The position numbers and the translations under genes are program-made. The notes beneath the pieces were generated by a model that was not told the origin of the DNA, did not search any database, and saw only the letters and a list, made by a program, of their open reading frames with translations. Shown in pieces: positions 13,669-20,762 of a stretch of 47,149 nt of DNA (position 1 is the stretch's first letter; every line of letters begins with the position of its first letter). Origin of the DNA: a virus; the IMG/VR virus record IMGVR_UViG_3300012931_000007, positions 1-47,149 of that record, one strand, 5' to 3'.

Positions 13669-15031
13669 TATATCGGTTTCCTTTCGCATAGTCTAGAAGA
13701 TTTCCTTGTCTAATTCCATTCTTATTGATAGGAATAACCTTGTTTTTATTATTTCCGTTTCGCTTTGTTCGCTTATCGTTTATTGATTTATCCTTCTCCT
13801 CGCTTTTGATGCTGTCTGTTGTCTCCTGCTCCATTGATTCAATGCATTGGATCTCATTCATCATATCAAACATCATTTTTAATACTATATCATATGATCG
13901 AACCTTCCATCTATCAATCCAATAATGAGCTGAAGAATTATATATCGGTGCTATATATAAGGCTCCTGATTTTCTAAAATCCGAAGTATATCCGAACAAT
14001 ACGGAATTGTATAAAAAATCATTAGAGAATGTTTCATATGTCTTTAAGCATCCAAGGAATGTTAAAGTATCGTTTTCATGATTATATACATATATTTTAT
14101 TATATGCTCTGTTGACATATATTCCTATACTAGGATCGACTATATAAAAATCATGAAATGTTTTGTAGTCCATTCGTGTTGCGATTGTTAGTCTCATGGG
14201 TATATACCATCTAAGAAGGTCGAATCTTATTATTGCATCAAATCCTCCATCTTGCCCATTAAAGTTTTTTCTAGCAATATTTACGATAGATGCTACCTTT
14301 TTTGAATATTCATCTTTATATTTCTTTATTGAATTTGTATAATATTCTGGCTCGTAATTGTCGTATGATACTTGTGAATTTATATTTGTGCTTACTGGAA
14401 CTCTTTTTATATATGTCTTATTAGAATACATAACGCCATCACAAGTTTCAAACTCTCCCGATAGTGTCGCTATAGTCCCATCTCCATTCAGGCATAATAT
14501 CTTATTATACCCGAAGGTATGCTCTAATAGTTTCTTTATCTTTTTATTTTGTTCCCATCCACTTATGACAGATATTGGATAAAGAATATTCGATATCATT
14601 TCCATTGTATCACTTGGTCCAGTTTTTTTATCCTTGTCTTGATATGATTTTGTGCATGATCCTGCTAGTGTTCCAATGTTTAAAACTCCATTATGAACTA
14701 CTACTGAATCATATACACCATTCAATCTTTCCATTGTCTCATAATCTTCAACGAGAGGGAATGGATGGGTGTGTATAGGATTATTTTTTGATCCATGCGT
14801 TCCAATGCGGAAGTGAAATATCATTGCAGTTTTTTGAGTGTCAATAAGTGTTTCTATCTCTTCTAGCTTTGTATTAAAATCAGTAATGGTCATGAGACCT
14901 TTATGAAGATACACCTTGCCTTCATGGGCATATGCTATTCCTGCTCCATCTGGATTAGCTTCGAAGCATGCAGCAAATGTATCACGCGAAGGAATTGTAA
15001 TATCAATTGGTTTTGCGCAGATGATGCACAT
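13658..15031 (-). CDS. Class II glutamine amidotransferase-like protein
   Basis: The N-terminal half of this 457-residue protein is an Ntn-type class II amidotransferase. The second residue is cysteine (MCIICAKP), which becomes the nucleophile after methionine removal. Further motifs are NPDGAGIAYA (27-36), MIFHFRIGTHGSKNNP, the loop IHTHPF, and VVVHNGVL, the HNG motif that holds glutamine. Such domains release ammonia from glutamine and pass it to a synthetase partner. Residues 220-400 form an unknown second domain, and the tail is lysine- and asparagine-rich. Location directly after the amidoligase suggests the pair works together, as in the phage and bacterial systems described for GS-like amidoligases. 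The ribosome binding site is GGGAGG. Confidence 0.8.
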   Translation of the reverse strand: MCIICAKPIDITIPSRDTFAACFEANPDGAGIAYAHEGKVYLHKGLMTITDFNTKLEEIETLIDTQKTAMIFHFRIGTHGSKNNPIHTHPFPLVEDYETMERLNGVYDSVVVHNGVLNIGTLAGSCTKSYQDKDKKTGPSDTMEMISNILYPISVISGWEQNKKIKKLLEHTFGYNKILCLNGDGTIATLSGEFETCDGVMYSNKTYIKRVPVSTNINSQVSYDNYEPEYYTNSIKKYKDEYSKKVASIVNIARKNFNGQDGGFDAIIRFDLLRWYIPMRLTIATRMDYKTFHDFYIVDPSIGIYVNRAYNKIYVYNHENDTLTFLGCLKTYETFSNDFLYNSVLFGYTSDFRKSGALYIAPIYNSSAHYWIDRWKVRSYDIVLKMMFDMMNEIQCIESMEQETTDSIKSEEKDKSINDKRTKRNGNNKNKVIPINKNGIRQGNLLDYAKGNRYNEY

Positions 15032-15146
15032 ATTTATTCGTCCTCCCTTATTGCGGCGTACCCTTCACGTACTTTTATATCCGTATAGGAATTGAATAAA
15101 TCTTTAATTTCTTTTGTTATTATGTCTTTCTTAAATAGATCAATAT

Positions 15147-15161
15147 CTATATATATATATT
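15147..15161 (-). repeat. (TA)n microsatellite at the amidoligase stop codon
   Basis: On the minus strand the amidoligase ends AATATATATATATAG: alternating T and A run straight into the TAG. Loss of one TA unit would replace the stop and open a frame that continues about 38 codons (DIDLFKKDIITKEIKDLF and on) to a TAA at 15036-15034, two bases before the amidotransferase start. The 115 bases between the two genes hold this extension frame and the GGGAGG of the next gene, and nothing else visible. Confidence 0.7.
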
Positions 15162-17300
15162 CTGGTCTGAATTATCCACTGATATTGATCCATCATTATT
15201 GAGTTTTATTTTGCTATTATCTATCGGAATATTAGTAAGCCTTTTAAATTCATCACTGGATGATCCATATTCGACGAATGCCCACATTTCTCCTTCTTTT
15301 ATAAATTTCAATCCATATTCTTTTGTTATCATTTTTACCATCATCGAGCTGGCCATTAAAGTAATATATTTTATTATTTTGATATTGTTTTTATCTATTG
15401 ACTGGGGGATTTCGAGAGTCACCATTCTGGAGTTTTCGTCGGCTAATTGCATTATTTTTATTTTCTTTTTTCCGTCCCATCCTTCTCCAATCATCCTGGA
15501 GTTATAATCAAGTAGTTCCGTATAGCGCGCATAGTTAATTATATCAAGCCATTTCAGTTTCAAGATATCTGCAATATGTGTCTCTTTATTTATTTTTACC
15601 ATGTTATCTACGAGCTGCAAGGTGGCCCAAAATGTTATAGGATTTAATGTTCCTCGGAATATTCTAAATTCTGCCGTATTACTTCTATTCATGTTAAGCG
15701 TTCGATATCTATCAACCTCAGCGTGATCAATATACCGGAACCATTCTTCCATCATTTTTTCTATATTCCCAGTTGCAATAATCTTTGCCTGAAAAGATAT
15801 ATTAAACATTCTCTTCGCCCAGTGCATATCACTGGTTCCTTTTCGGCGTGAGAATATAAATAATTCAGGCCAAAATAATTCAGTAAGTACGCCAAGCTGG
15901 CAAAGTTTTATCTTTCTATTTTCAGATATTTCACCATAAAACGTTCTATCTATATGGACGTGTAGTCCGCATGTCTCAATATCATGTGATAGCATTCCTG
16001 ATTCCTTTGGTATCTTTAATAGGTTCTCATATCGAGTTCTATTTTCCATCATATATTTAAGCGTAGATGGATGTGTTACTTGTTCAAACCCATGCGAAAG
16101 CGATCCATCACGCTTTATAAATACATGTTTTGCTCCAACATTTTTATATATACGTTTTGCAATAGCATTAAGGTCTAAAGAACTATAGCAGTCTACCTCT
16201 AGTTCAAATCCCATAAATAAATCATCTTTTCTTTCGGACTCCCCGTGAAAGAAAAGCGATCCAGGAGAGTATGAATGGTTTGAGTTTACAAAACTCCCGC
16301 CATTACCTCTTTCGTTTAATAATGTATAATCAAATTCTGATAACACTCCGCAAAAGCAGCTATTACATATTATATCTCCTTGTTTTATGTTCTGTTTTTT
16401 AAGATGTTTGGTAAACGCGAATGGAATCATTTCCGATGGTGTATGGCCCTGAATAACTCTTTCGACCTGAGAAGGTGGTAATGTAACTCTTGTCAATGTA
16501 ACTCTTGTCGTAGAATCACTGCCATAACCTGGTCGGTATGATGGTGCAAATATCTCTGAAGGTGAAAGAGGTATGCCGTCTATATCAACACTATCCCTTT
16601 TTTGTGTTCCTTCTATTCTTTCGATAACAACATTAAGTTTTTGCATAAACGAATCAGAAACGATATGGTATTGTGTCTTATGCTCCCTGTGATTGCATTT
16701 TACTGTAACAAACTCATCCTTATGAATGGGGCATATGGAAAGCGTTGACGTATGTCCTTCTATTCTATTTATAATTACATCGTCATAATTAACTTTAGAA
16801 TAGTTATTTCCGCATAAACAACACTGACCAACCTTGTATCTTTCTGTTACGAGTGGAGACCATAAATCATTCTTAATATATATAAATGATTTGTCAAACA
16901 TTATTATTTTTCTCATTTCTGCTTCATGGCAAAAGTCGCCTGAAATTTCGCATTTATGGTACTCTTTAAGACATTCGGGACACAAAATCTTTCCTTCTGG
17001 GTTTTTTATTGCTTCTGAATATTCCTTCAGTATCAAGGTTCCACAGTGTTCACATCTCACTATATCTTTGCTTAAACATTTCTTACATACGTGTAACCAC
17101 TGTAGCACTCCTCCGGGCATATATATCTGTCTTGCATGGGTATAATTATTGTAATGACGTTTTTTGCATATTCCGCATTCTTCGGTATTCCTTTCTAGGC
17201 ATGATGGACAATAATATTTCCCAGATTCTATTTTGCTATATTCTGGTTCACCTTCGGTATGAATATGTCCGCATCCTGCACACCCTCTCTCTTTCTTCAT
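15147..17300 (-). CDS. Zinc-ribbon amidoligase (GS-like COOH-NH2 ligase family)
   Basis: Residues 355-570 of this 717-residue protein contain the amidoligase motifs in order: MGFELEVD (363-370), KRDGSLSHGFEQVTHP (396-411), CGLHVHID (444-451) and AEFRIFRGTLN (543-553). These acidic and basic residues bind Mg-ATP in the glutamine-synthetase fold and would join a carboxylate to an amine or ammonia. The N-terminal 320 residues carry many CxxC pairs (CAGC, CPSC, CGIC, CKKC, CEHC, CPEC, CLCG), several zinc ribbons or treble clefs that likely select the substrate. It heads the AT-rich island and is followed by a class II amidotransferase. It has a structured leader of about 200 bases and SD GAGGGGAG. 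Its TAG lies in a TA microsatellite. Confidence 0.85.
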   Translation of the reverse strand: MKKERGCAGCGHIHTEGEPEYSKIESGKYYCPSCLERNTEECGICKKRHYNNYTHARQIYMPGGVLQWLHVCKKCLSKDIVRCEHCGTLILKEYSEAIKNPEGKILCPECLKEYHKCEISGDFCHEAEMRKIIMFDKSFIYIKNDLWSPLVTERYKVGQCCLCGNNYSKVNYDDVIINRIEGHTSTLSICPIHKDEFVTVKCNHREHKTQYHIVSDSFMQKLNVVIERIEGTQKRDSVDIDGIPLSPSEIFAPSYRPGYGSDSTTRVTLTRVTLPPSQVERVIQGHTPSEMIPFAFTKHLKKQNIKQGDIICNSCFCGVLSEFDYTLLNERGNGGSFVNSNHSYSPGSLFFHGESERKDDLFMGFELEVDCYSSLDLNAIAKRIYKNVGAKHVFIKRDGSLSHGFEQVTHPSTLKYMMENRTRYENLLKIPKESGMLSHDIETCGLHVHIDRTFYGEISENRKIKLCQLGVLTELFWPELFIFSRRKGTSDMHWAKRMFNISFQAKIIATGNIEKMMEEWFRYIDHAEVDRYRTLNMNRSNTAEFRIFRGTLNPITFWATLQLVDNMVKINKETHIADILKLKWLDIINYARYTELLDYNSRMIGEGWDGKKKIKIMQLADENSRMVTLEIPQSIDKNNIKIIKYITLMASSMMVKMITKEYGLKFIKEGEMWAFVEYGSSSDEFKRLTNIPIDNSKIKLNNDGSISVDNSDQNIYI

Positions 17301-17332
17301 AATTCTACTCCCCTCATACTATCTCTTTCGTT

Positions 17333-17478
17333 ACGGGTCCTATAAACCCTAATCAATGGGGCGGGATTCGAACCCGCCCAGCCGCATTACTGTCAAAAAA
17401 TAATCCAGCTTTGGGGAATCCTTAAGGGTTTAATAGGACCCGTTCGGAAGCGCTACTCGCTCAGGATTTTTCGACAGT
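17333..17478 (-). ncRNA. Structured leader of the amidoligase gene with T-arm-like hairpin and possible pseudoknot
   Basis: The 210 bases upstream of the amidoligase contain no gene. ACGGGTCCTAT (17333-17343) pairs with 17433-17443, and AAACCCT (17344-17350) pairs with 17425-17431, giving 18 to 20 pairs with one-base bulges. Inside lies GGGCGGG-TTCGAAT-CCCGCCC (minus strand, 17379-17359), with the same 7-base loop as a tRNA T-arm. A third helix, 17389-17394 with 17473-17478 (extended by A/T pairs), crosses the first and would form a pseudoknot. No acceptor or anticodon arm is found, so it is not a tRNA gene. It may be a riboswitch-like leader or a tRNA-derived attachment remnant. Confidence 0.5.
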
Positions 17479-17510
17479 TCTATAGGTCCCCTACCTGGGC
17501 ATCGTCTGCC

Positions 17511-18050
17511 TTACAGGCAGAGCTGAAAGTAATCGTTGTCCATGATTTCGTAGCTTGTGACGAACGCGTCGATCTCATCGTCCGTCATGAGCTGGAAAAT
17601 CCCCTTGGCGCGAAGCACCTGGAACCCCGAGTGACGCTCATCGATGAAGCCGTTCAGCGGGCCTTCGTCGTCACAGGGACTCTGGTAGCCGCGCTTCCAG
17701 ACCTTGCCGCCGACCGTGTAGCGCTTGGCCGCAAGGTAGGCGGTCAGCGTGAACTTCCCGCTCTCCGGCACATTCTGCTCGCTCTTCACGGACAGTACGT
17801 CGAGCGTCTCGGTGCTCCGCTCGGCCAGTACGAAATCCTTACGGACTTCGGCGAGTGCCATGGCCGTTTCAGGCGACATGGCGCGGCCATCGTCGTAGAT
17901 AGCCAGCCCCGCGATGATCTTCACGTCCTCGCTGTCGAGTGCGATGTCCTTGTAGTCCGGATTGTCAGTCCTGAACTTCGTGTTCGCGGCCTTCATGTTC
18001 TTGGCCAAGGCCTTGCGCGCCTTGTCAACCTGTACGAGAGTAGGGACCAT
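17511..18050 (-). CDS. Hypothetical protein, GC-rich gene
   Basis: The start chosen is ATG 18050 (MVPTLVQVDKARKALAKN), behind TTGGAGGTACC. The frame is open for 19 more codons upstream but these run through a hairpin and lack a good site. The 179-residue protein has a helical first third, then YDDGRAMSPETAMALAEVRK, and a C-terminal half of mixed character ending in DDEIDAFVTSYEIMDNDY. Its GC-rich codons contrast strongly with the adjoining amidoligase. Function is unknown. Confidence 0.65.
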   Translation of the reverse strand: MVPTLVQVDKARKALAKNMKAANTKFRTDNPDYKDIALDSEDVKIIAGLAIYDDGRAMSPETAMALAEVRKDFVLAERSTETLDVLSVKSEQNVPESGKFTLTAYLAAKRYTVGGKVWKRGYQSPCDDEGPLNGFIDERHSGFQVLRAKGIFQLMTDDEIDAFVTSYEIMDNDYFQLCL

Positions 18051-18122
18051 AGGTACCTCCAAGTCTATACGTTCGCTTCCCATACGGGAGCGATTATTCC
18101 TAACCACTAGACTCGATCTTCC

Positions 18123-18524
18123 TTACCTGCGCTTGGTGTCGGCCCTTGCGGCGACCTTTTCGGAGGTCTTGACGGTCGGCTCGTCGTCCTCGTCCTTATC
18201 GTCGAACGTGACTACCGAGTCGAAGAGATGGTCCTTGAGCGCCGGGATGTCCTCGGCGATCTTGACGGACATGTCGAACTTGCGCCTCTCCTCGGCGATC
18301 TTCTTGATGATCGCCGGCATGTCGTCCTCCCTGGCGCTGACGAGCTGGATTTCCAGGTCCAGGACGGCCTTCTCCATGATCTCCTTTGCCCGGAGAGCCT
18401 CATCGGCCACGCGTTCGAACGAGCGCTTGATTGCCGCGAGCTGAAAGGGCCACGAGAGAGTCTTGATGGCCGACGCGCCCTTCTTCCGCAGGAAATCGAT
18501 AAGCTTCACTTCCTTCTTTGCCAT
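18123..18524 (-). CDS. Hypothetical coiled-coil protein
   Basis: The start chosen is ATG 18524 because AAGGAGA lies 6 bases upstream. ATG 18530 would touch that site. The 133-residue protein is almost entirely helical and charged (RSFERVADEALRAKEIMEKA, then AIIKKIAEERRKFDMSVKIA), consistent with a coiled coil, and ends in an acidic then basic tail (FDDKDEDDEP). No family is recognised. Confidence 0.6.
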   Translation of the reverse strand: MAKKEVKLIDFLRKKGASAIKTLSWPFQLAAIKRSFERVADEALRAKEIMEKAVLDLEIQLVSAREDDMPAIIKKIAEERRKFDMSVKIAEDIPALKDHLFDSVVTFDDKDEDDEPTVKTSEKVAARADTKRR

Positions 18525-18585
18525 GTCCATTCTCCTTGCCTGTCTTACTTTCCATGACGCATACGCGCCACGCCATGCGGTTTCT

Positions 18586-18924
18586 CTAGCTGAGCATCGC
18601 TAGAACTTCCAGATACGGGTCCTGGATCGGATCGAGGCTCGTCGAAGCGGAACTCGTGGGGCTCTTCGGAGTGTCGATCGAGAACTCCGAAAGGCTCGAT
18701 TCCTTGAACCACAGACAGGACTTTGACCCCACCCAATGGTATTCCCCCTTGTAGCTCGATGTCTGGTGCGGAGTTCCGTTGTGGCCGCCCTTGAAGCCTT
18801 CGAGAGATACGAGATACGGATGCTTGCGCCTCGACGATGAATCGTATCCTACAACCATCCCAATCCATTGTCTGCCGTCTATCATGCAATAGACGACTGA
18901 GTTGTCATTGTACTTTCTTGCCAT
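18586..18924 (-). CDS. Small protein with SH3-like beta domain
   Basis: The 112-residue protein starts behind AAGGAGGTTAATTAA. Residues 8-75 are beta-rich (VVYCMIDGRQWIGMVVGYD, PYLVSLEGFKGGHNG, YHWVGSKSCLWF), as expected of an SH3-like or Mib-like barrel. The C-terminal 35 residues are serine/proline-rich and probably disordered. A 114-residue frame on the same strand (18545-18889) overlaps it, but has no ribosome binding site and odd composition. Function is unknown. Confidence 0.6.
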   Translation of the reverse strand: MARKYNDNSVVYCMIDGRQWIGMVVGYDSSSRRKHPYLVSLEGFKGGHNGTPHQTSSYKGEYHWVGSKSCLWFKESSLSEFSIDTPKSPTSSASTSLDPIQDPYLEVLAMLS

Positions 18925-18928
18925 TTAA

Positions 18929-19444
18929 TTAACCTCCTTCCGATGGCTCTTGTTCATATTCCCTATACTTATCGCATGTTTGCAATAAGTCTTTAGGCTC
19001 TGCTACTATGATCGGATTACACTTATTGCTACTTTTTAAATAACACTGTGCGCAAACATCAGGGGAACAAATGATATACTTTATACCTATTCTTACAATA
19101 TTATTAATTCTTAATATCTTGTGCCCAAATTCATATTTTATTTCAGCTCCAGTATAATCAATTCCTTCTAAGCTTGGATTTTCAACCTTCGCTTCATACC
19201 ACGTATCATTAAATAAAAGAACTTTACTATTATCTAAAAATCCTACCACAAGGCACATATTCTTGAACCTAAGAATATTATCAACACTTACCCGGCCCTC
19301 GGGTAATACAAAATCTCCAGAACAAAGCTTTTTGTTATTTGTATATGATAACATTTTATCTTCATTTCCTATATTGCGTACCAATAACTTACCTTTGATG
19401 GTTCCTGCGCTTATTATACTTTTCCTATATCCAAGTATTTCCAT
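18929..19444 (-). CDS. Hypothetical protein with cysteine tail like the MIB/HERC2 pair
   Basis: The 171-residue, AT-rich gene encodes a beta-rich body (GKLLVRNIGN, MCLVVGFLDNSKVLLF, KILRINNIVRIGIKYIIC). It ends in a cysteine module (CAQCYLKSSNKC, then TCDKYREYEQE) very similar to the tails of the proteins at 12184 and 12506, including the CxxYxEYE ending. This shared tail suggests a common partner or location. Function is unknown. Composition matches the amidoligase island rather than its GC-rich neighbours, pointing to shared origin. Confidence 0.6.
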   Translation of the reverse strand: MEILGYRKSIISAGTIKGKLLVRNIGNEDKMLSYTNNKKLCSGDFVLPEGRVSVDNILRFKNMCLVVGFLDNSKVLLFNDTWYEAKVENPSLEGIDYTGAEIKYEFGHKILRINNIVRIGIKYIICSPDVCAQCYLKSSNKCNPIIVAEPKDLLQTCDKYREYEQEPSEGG

Positions 19445-19455
19445 TTATTCTTCTC

Positions 19456-19551
19456 CTATAATAGAGCTACAACAACCATTAATATAAAACACAACGCCAG
19501 TATCACTATTGAGCATATAAGGGCAATAGCCATTTTTATTTGTTCCTTCAT
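19456..19551 (-). CDS. Micro-protein, single membrane helix
   Basis: The 31-residue product (MKEQIKMAIALICSIV and on to VVVALL) is one membrane helix with a short charged N-terminus. The ATG overlaps the TGA of the gene above (ATGA) and has GAAGGGGAT directly upstream, so translation is likely. A longer frame beginning at 19638 has no ribosome binding site. Function is unknown. Confidence 0.55.
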   Translation of the reverse strand: MKEQIKMAIALICSIVILALCFILMVVVALL

Positions 19552-19700
19552 ATCCCCTTCTTTATCGCATAATAAAGGCGGGCAAGGTGGTAGATTATAC
19601 GCGGAAGTGTCTTTACCACCACAAATGCGGCCAGACATCCGAAGAAAATCTGGCCCGATATGTCCATGTGACTATAGCCAGGAATAAGATAGAGGTCCAT
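19548..19700 (-). CDS. Small membrane protein
   Basis: This 50-residue gene starts at ATG 19700 (MDLYLIPGYSHMDIS), behind GGAGAAAGTAACC. One membrane helix (about residues 15-30, SGQIFFGCLAAFVVVK) is followed by a basic, tyrosine-rich C-terminus (LARLYYAIKKG). It forms a coupled pair with the single-helix micro-protein below. Paired tiny membrane proteins in early phage regions can act in superinfection exclusion or lysis timing, but this is speculation. Confidence 0.6.
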   Translation of the reverse strand: MDLYLIPGYSHMDISGQIFFGCLAAFVVVKTLPRIIYHLARLYYAIKKGI

Positions 19701-19702
19701 GG

Positions 19703-19945
19703 TTACTTTCTCCTCGTGATAACAAGTCCTGCATCGGGATTGTTTATAGAGATTTTATCCTCCAAGGCCCGATATGCCTCATACCTCAGACCGTATTCCT
19801 TGGCCTGGAATATAACGCCTCTGATTCTATCTATGTCTCGAGCGGTCAAGATATCCTTTTTCAATAATTCATTTATGCTTTCGTTCAAGTCGGTCATCCG
19901 TTTTTGATAGACCTTCGGACGTGTCCCCTGTATTATGGCGCCCAT
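19703..19945 (-). CDS. Hypothetical helical protein
   Basis: The 80-residue protein starts at the ATG that directly follows the stop of the gene above. It is helical (MTDLNESINELLKKDILTAR, then DIDRIRGVIFQAKEYGLRYE) and mixed in charge, ending VITRRK. No motif or family is recognised. Confidence 0.6.
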   Translation of the reverse strand: MGAIIQGTRPKVYQKRMTDLNESINELLKKDILTARDIDRIRGVIFQAKEYGLRYEAYRALEDKISINNPDAGLVITRRK

Positions 19946-20206
19946 TTATTCGCCCCCAACGCTTAACGGGAATATGAGCCATTCAAGCGCTCGTGCATAG
20001 ACATACATCGCCATCCGGAAATGGTCTGTCGAATATTCCCCCGATTCTATCGCCCTGAATAACGCATCCGTTATAAACTCTTCTTCTCCAGCCACCGTAT
20101 GCTCGTCGGAAATAAATCGCCTTAGGGAATCAATCTGTTTCTCATCCCATTTGTATTCCCCATGGTCTAGTAGCTCATGGAGATAAACGGCAAACTTTGA
20201 AGCCAT
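19946..20206 (-). CDS. Hypothetical helical protein
   Basis: The 86-residue protein (MASKFAVYLHELLDHGEYKW) starts behind AGGGGGAATAT. It is helical and acidic, with aromatic residues near the end (MAMYVYARALEWLIFPLSVG). It is directly followed by the gene at 19703. Function is unknown. The composition would suit a small soluble inhibitor or adaptor, though nothing specific supports that. Confidence 0.6.
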   Translation of the reverse strand: MASKFAVYLHELLDHGEYKWDEKQIDSLRRFISDEHTVAGEEEFITDALFRAIESGEYSTDHFRMAMYVYARALEWLIFPLSVGGE

Positions 20207-20215
20207 ATATTCCCC

Positions 20216-20341
20216 CTACCAACCTATCATCAATAGCAGTACAATAAGAGCCACAAGAAGCGCAAGCGATGCAGCGCTTATCACGATCGATGCCGTCGTG
20301 AGCGATCGCATCTTCAGCTCCCGTAATTCCTCTTCTGTCAT
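20216..20341 (-). CDS. Micro-protein, single membrane helix
   Basis: The 41-residue gene starts at ATG 20341 (MTEEELRELKMRSLTTA), behind GGGGGAACGGG. A charged N-terminal helix is followed by one long membrane helix (about residues 17-40). It is the third single-helix micro-protein in this 0.9-kb stretch. Function is unknown. Confidence 0.6.
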   Translation of the reverse strand: MTEEELRELKMRSLTTASIVISAASLALLVALIVLLLMIGW

Positions 20342-20369
20342 TCCCGTTCCCCCTAGATAAGCATTTGAG

Positions 20370-20391
20370 AATAGGCCCCAGAAGGCCTATT
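20370..20391 (-). terminator. Hairpin between two early genes, possible terminator
   Basis: AATAGGCC (20370-20377) pairs with GGCCTATT (20384-20391) around a 6-base loop, shortly after the stop of the gene at 20409. The following minus-strand sequence (CTCAAATGCTTAT) is only mildly U-rich, so termination may be partial, or the hairpin may act in RNA processing. Confidence 0.5.
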
Positions 20392-20408
20392 CCTAAAGGC
20401 TTAAATTT

Positions 20409-20645
20409 TTATGCTATTTCCTCGGCGGCTATGTACCACCGGGCCGCATTATGGACCATGGAATCCGTAAATCTTGCCCTCGTATCCATGTCCCATCCGT
20501 TCATGTCCCGGCCGTACTCGTCCCGGAAACTTTCCACGTCCGGTTTCATCTCTTCCCACGCCTCGGGAAATTGATGCCTGTAGGCCCGGATGTACTGAAA
20601 ATATTCCAGCGCACTCTGAAAACAATCAATCGTAAACGTCTTCAT
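20409..20645 (-). CDS. Hypothetical protein with structured leader
   Basis: The 78-residue protein (MKTFTIDCFQSALEYFQYIR) is helical, acidic and rich in aromatic residues (GWDMDTRARFTDSMVHNAAR). No family is recognised. The 105 bases before its start fold into four hairpins. The last one (AGGGC-TTT-GCCCT as read on the plus strand) ends at the start codon and would hide the only G-rich ribosome binding sequence, so its translation may be regulated. Confidence 0.6.
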   Translation of the reverse strand: MKTFTIDCFQSALEYFQYIRAYRHQFPEAWEEMKPDVESFRDEYGRDMNGWDMDTRARFTDSMVHNAARWYIAAEEIA

Positions 20646-20750
20646 AGGGCTTTGCCCTCTTTCCTTGACGGCCTCTATGGCCGCAAGGAATGCGGGGGAT
20701 ATTTAGCAGGGCTTGGAAACCTGCTAGCCGCATTATGGGTCTATCGACCC
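20646..20750 (-). ncRNA. Densely structured leader of the gene at 20645
   Basis: Four hairpins fill this stretch. They are GGGTC-GATA-GACCC (20750-20737), a two-part stem made of AATGCGG/CCGCATT (20689-20695 with 20728-20734) with inner AGCAGG/CCTGCT (20705-20710 with 20720-20725), a 10-bp stem with one bulge (20663-20673 with 20679-20688), and AGGGC/GCCCT (20646-20658) touching the start codon. The order and tight packing resemble a riboswitch or a regulated mRNA leader. The class is not recognised. Confidence 0.5.
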
Positions 20751-20762
20751 GTCCTCTGCGAT

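Noticed and set aside
17340-17480. A complete tRNA or tmRNA gene
   Set aside because: Only the T-arm-like hairpin is present. No matching 5' acceptor strand, D-arm, anticodon arm or tag-peptide frame is found at suitable distance.
18545-18889. A 114-residue frame overlapping the gene at 18586
   Set aside because: The competing frame has AAGGAGG before its ATG and a sensible beta-domain composition; this one has neither.
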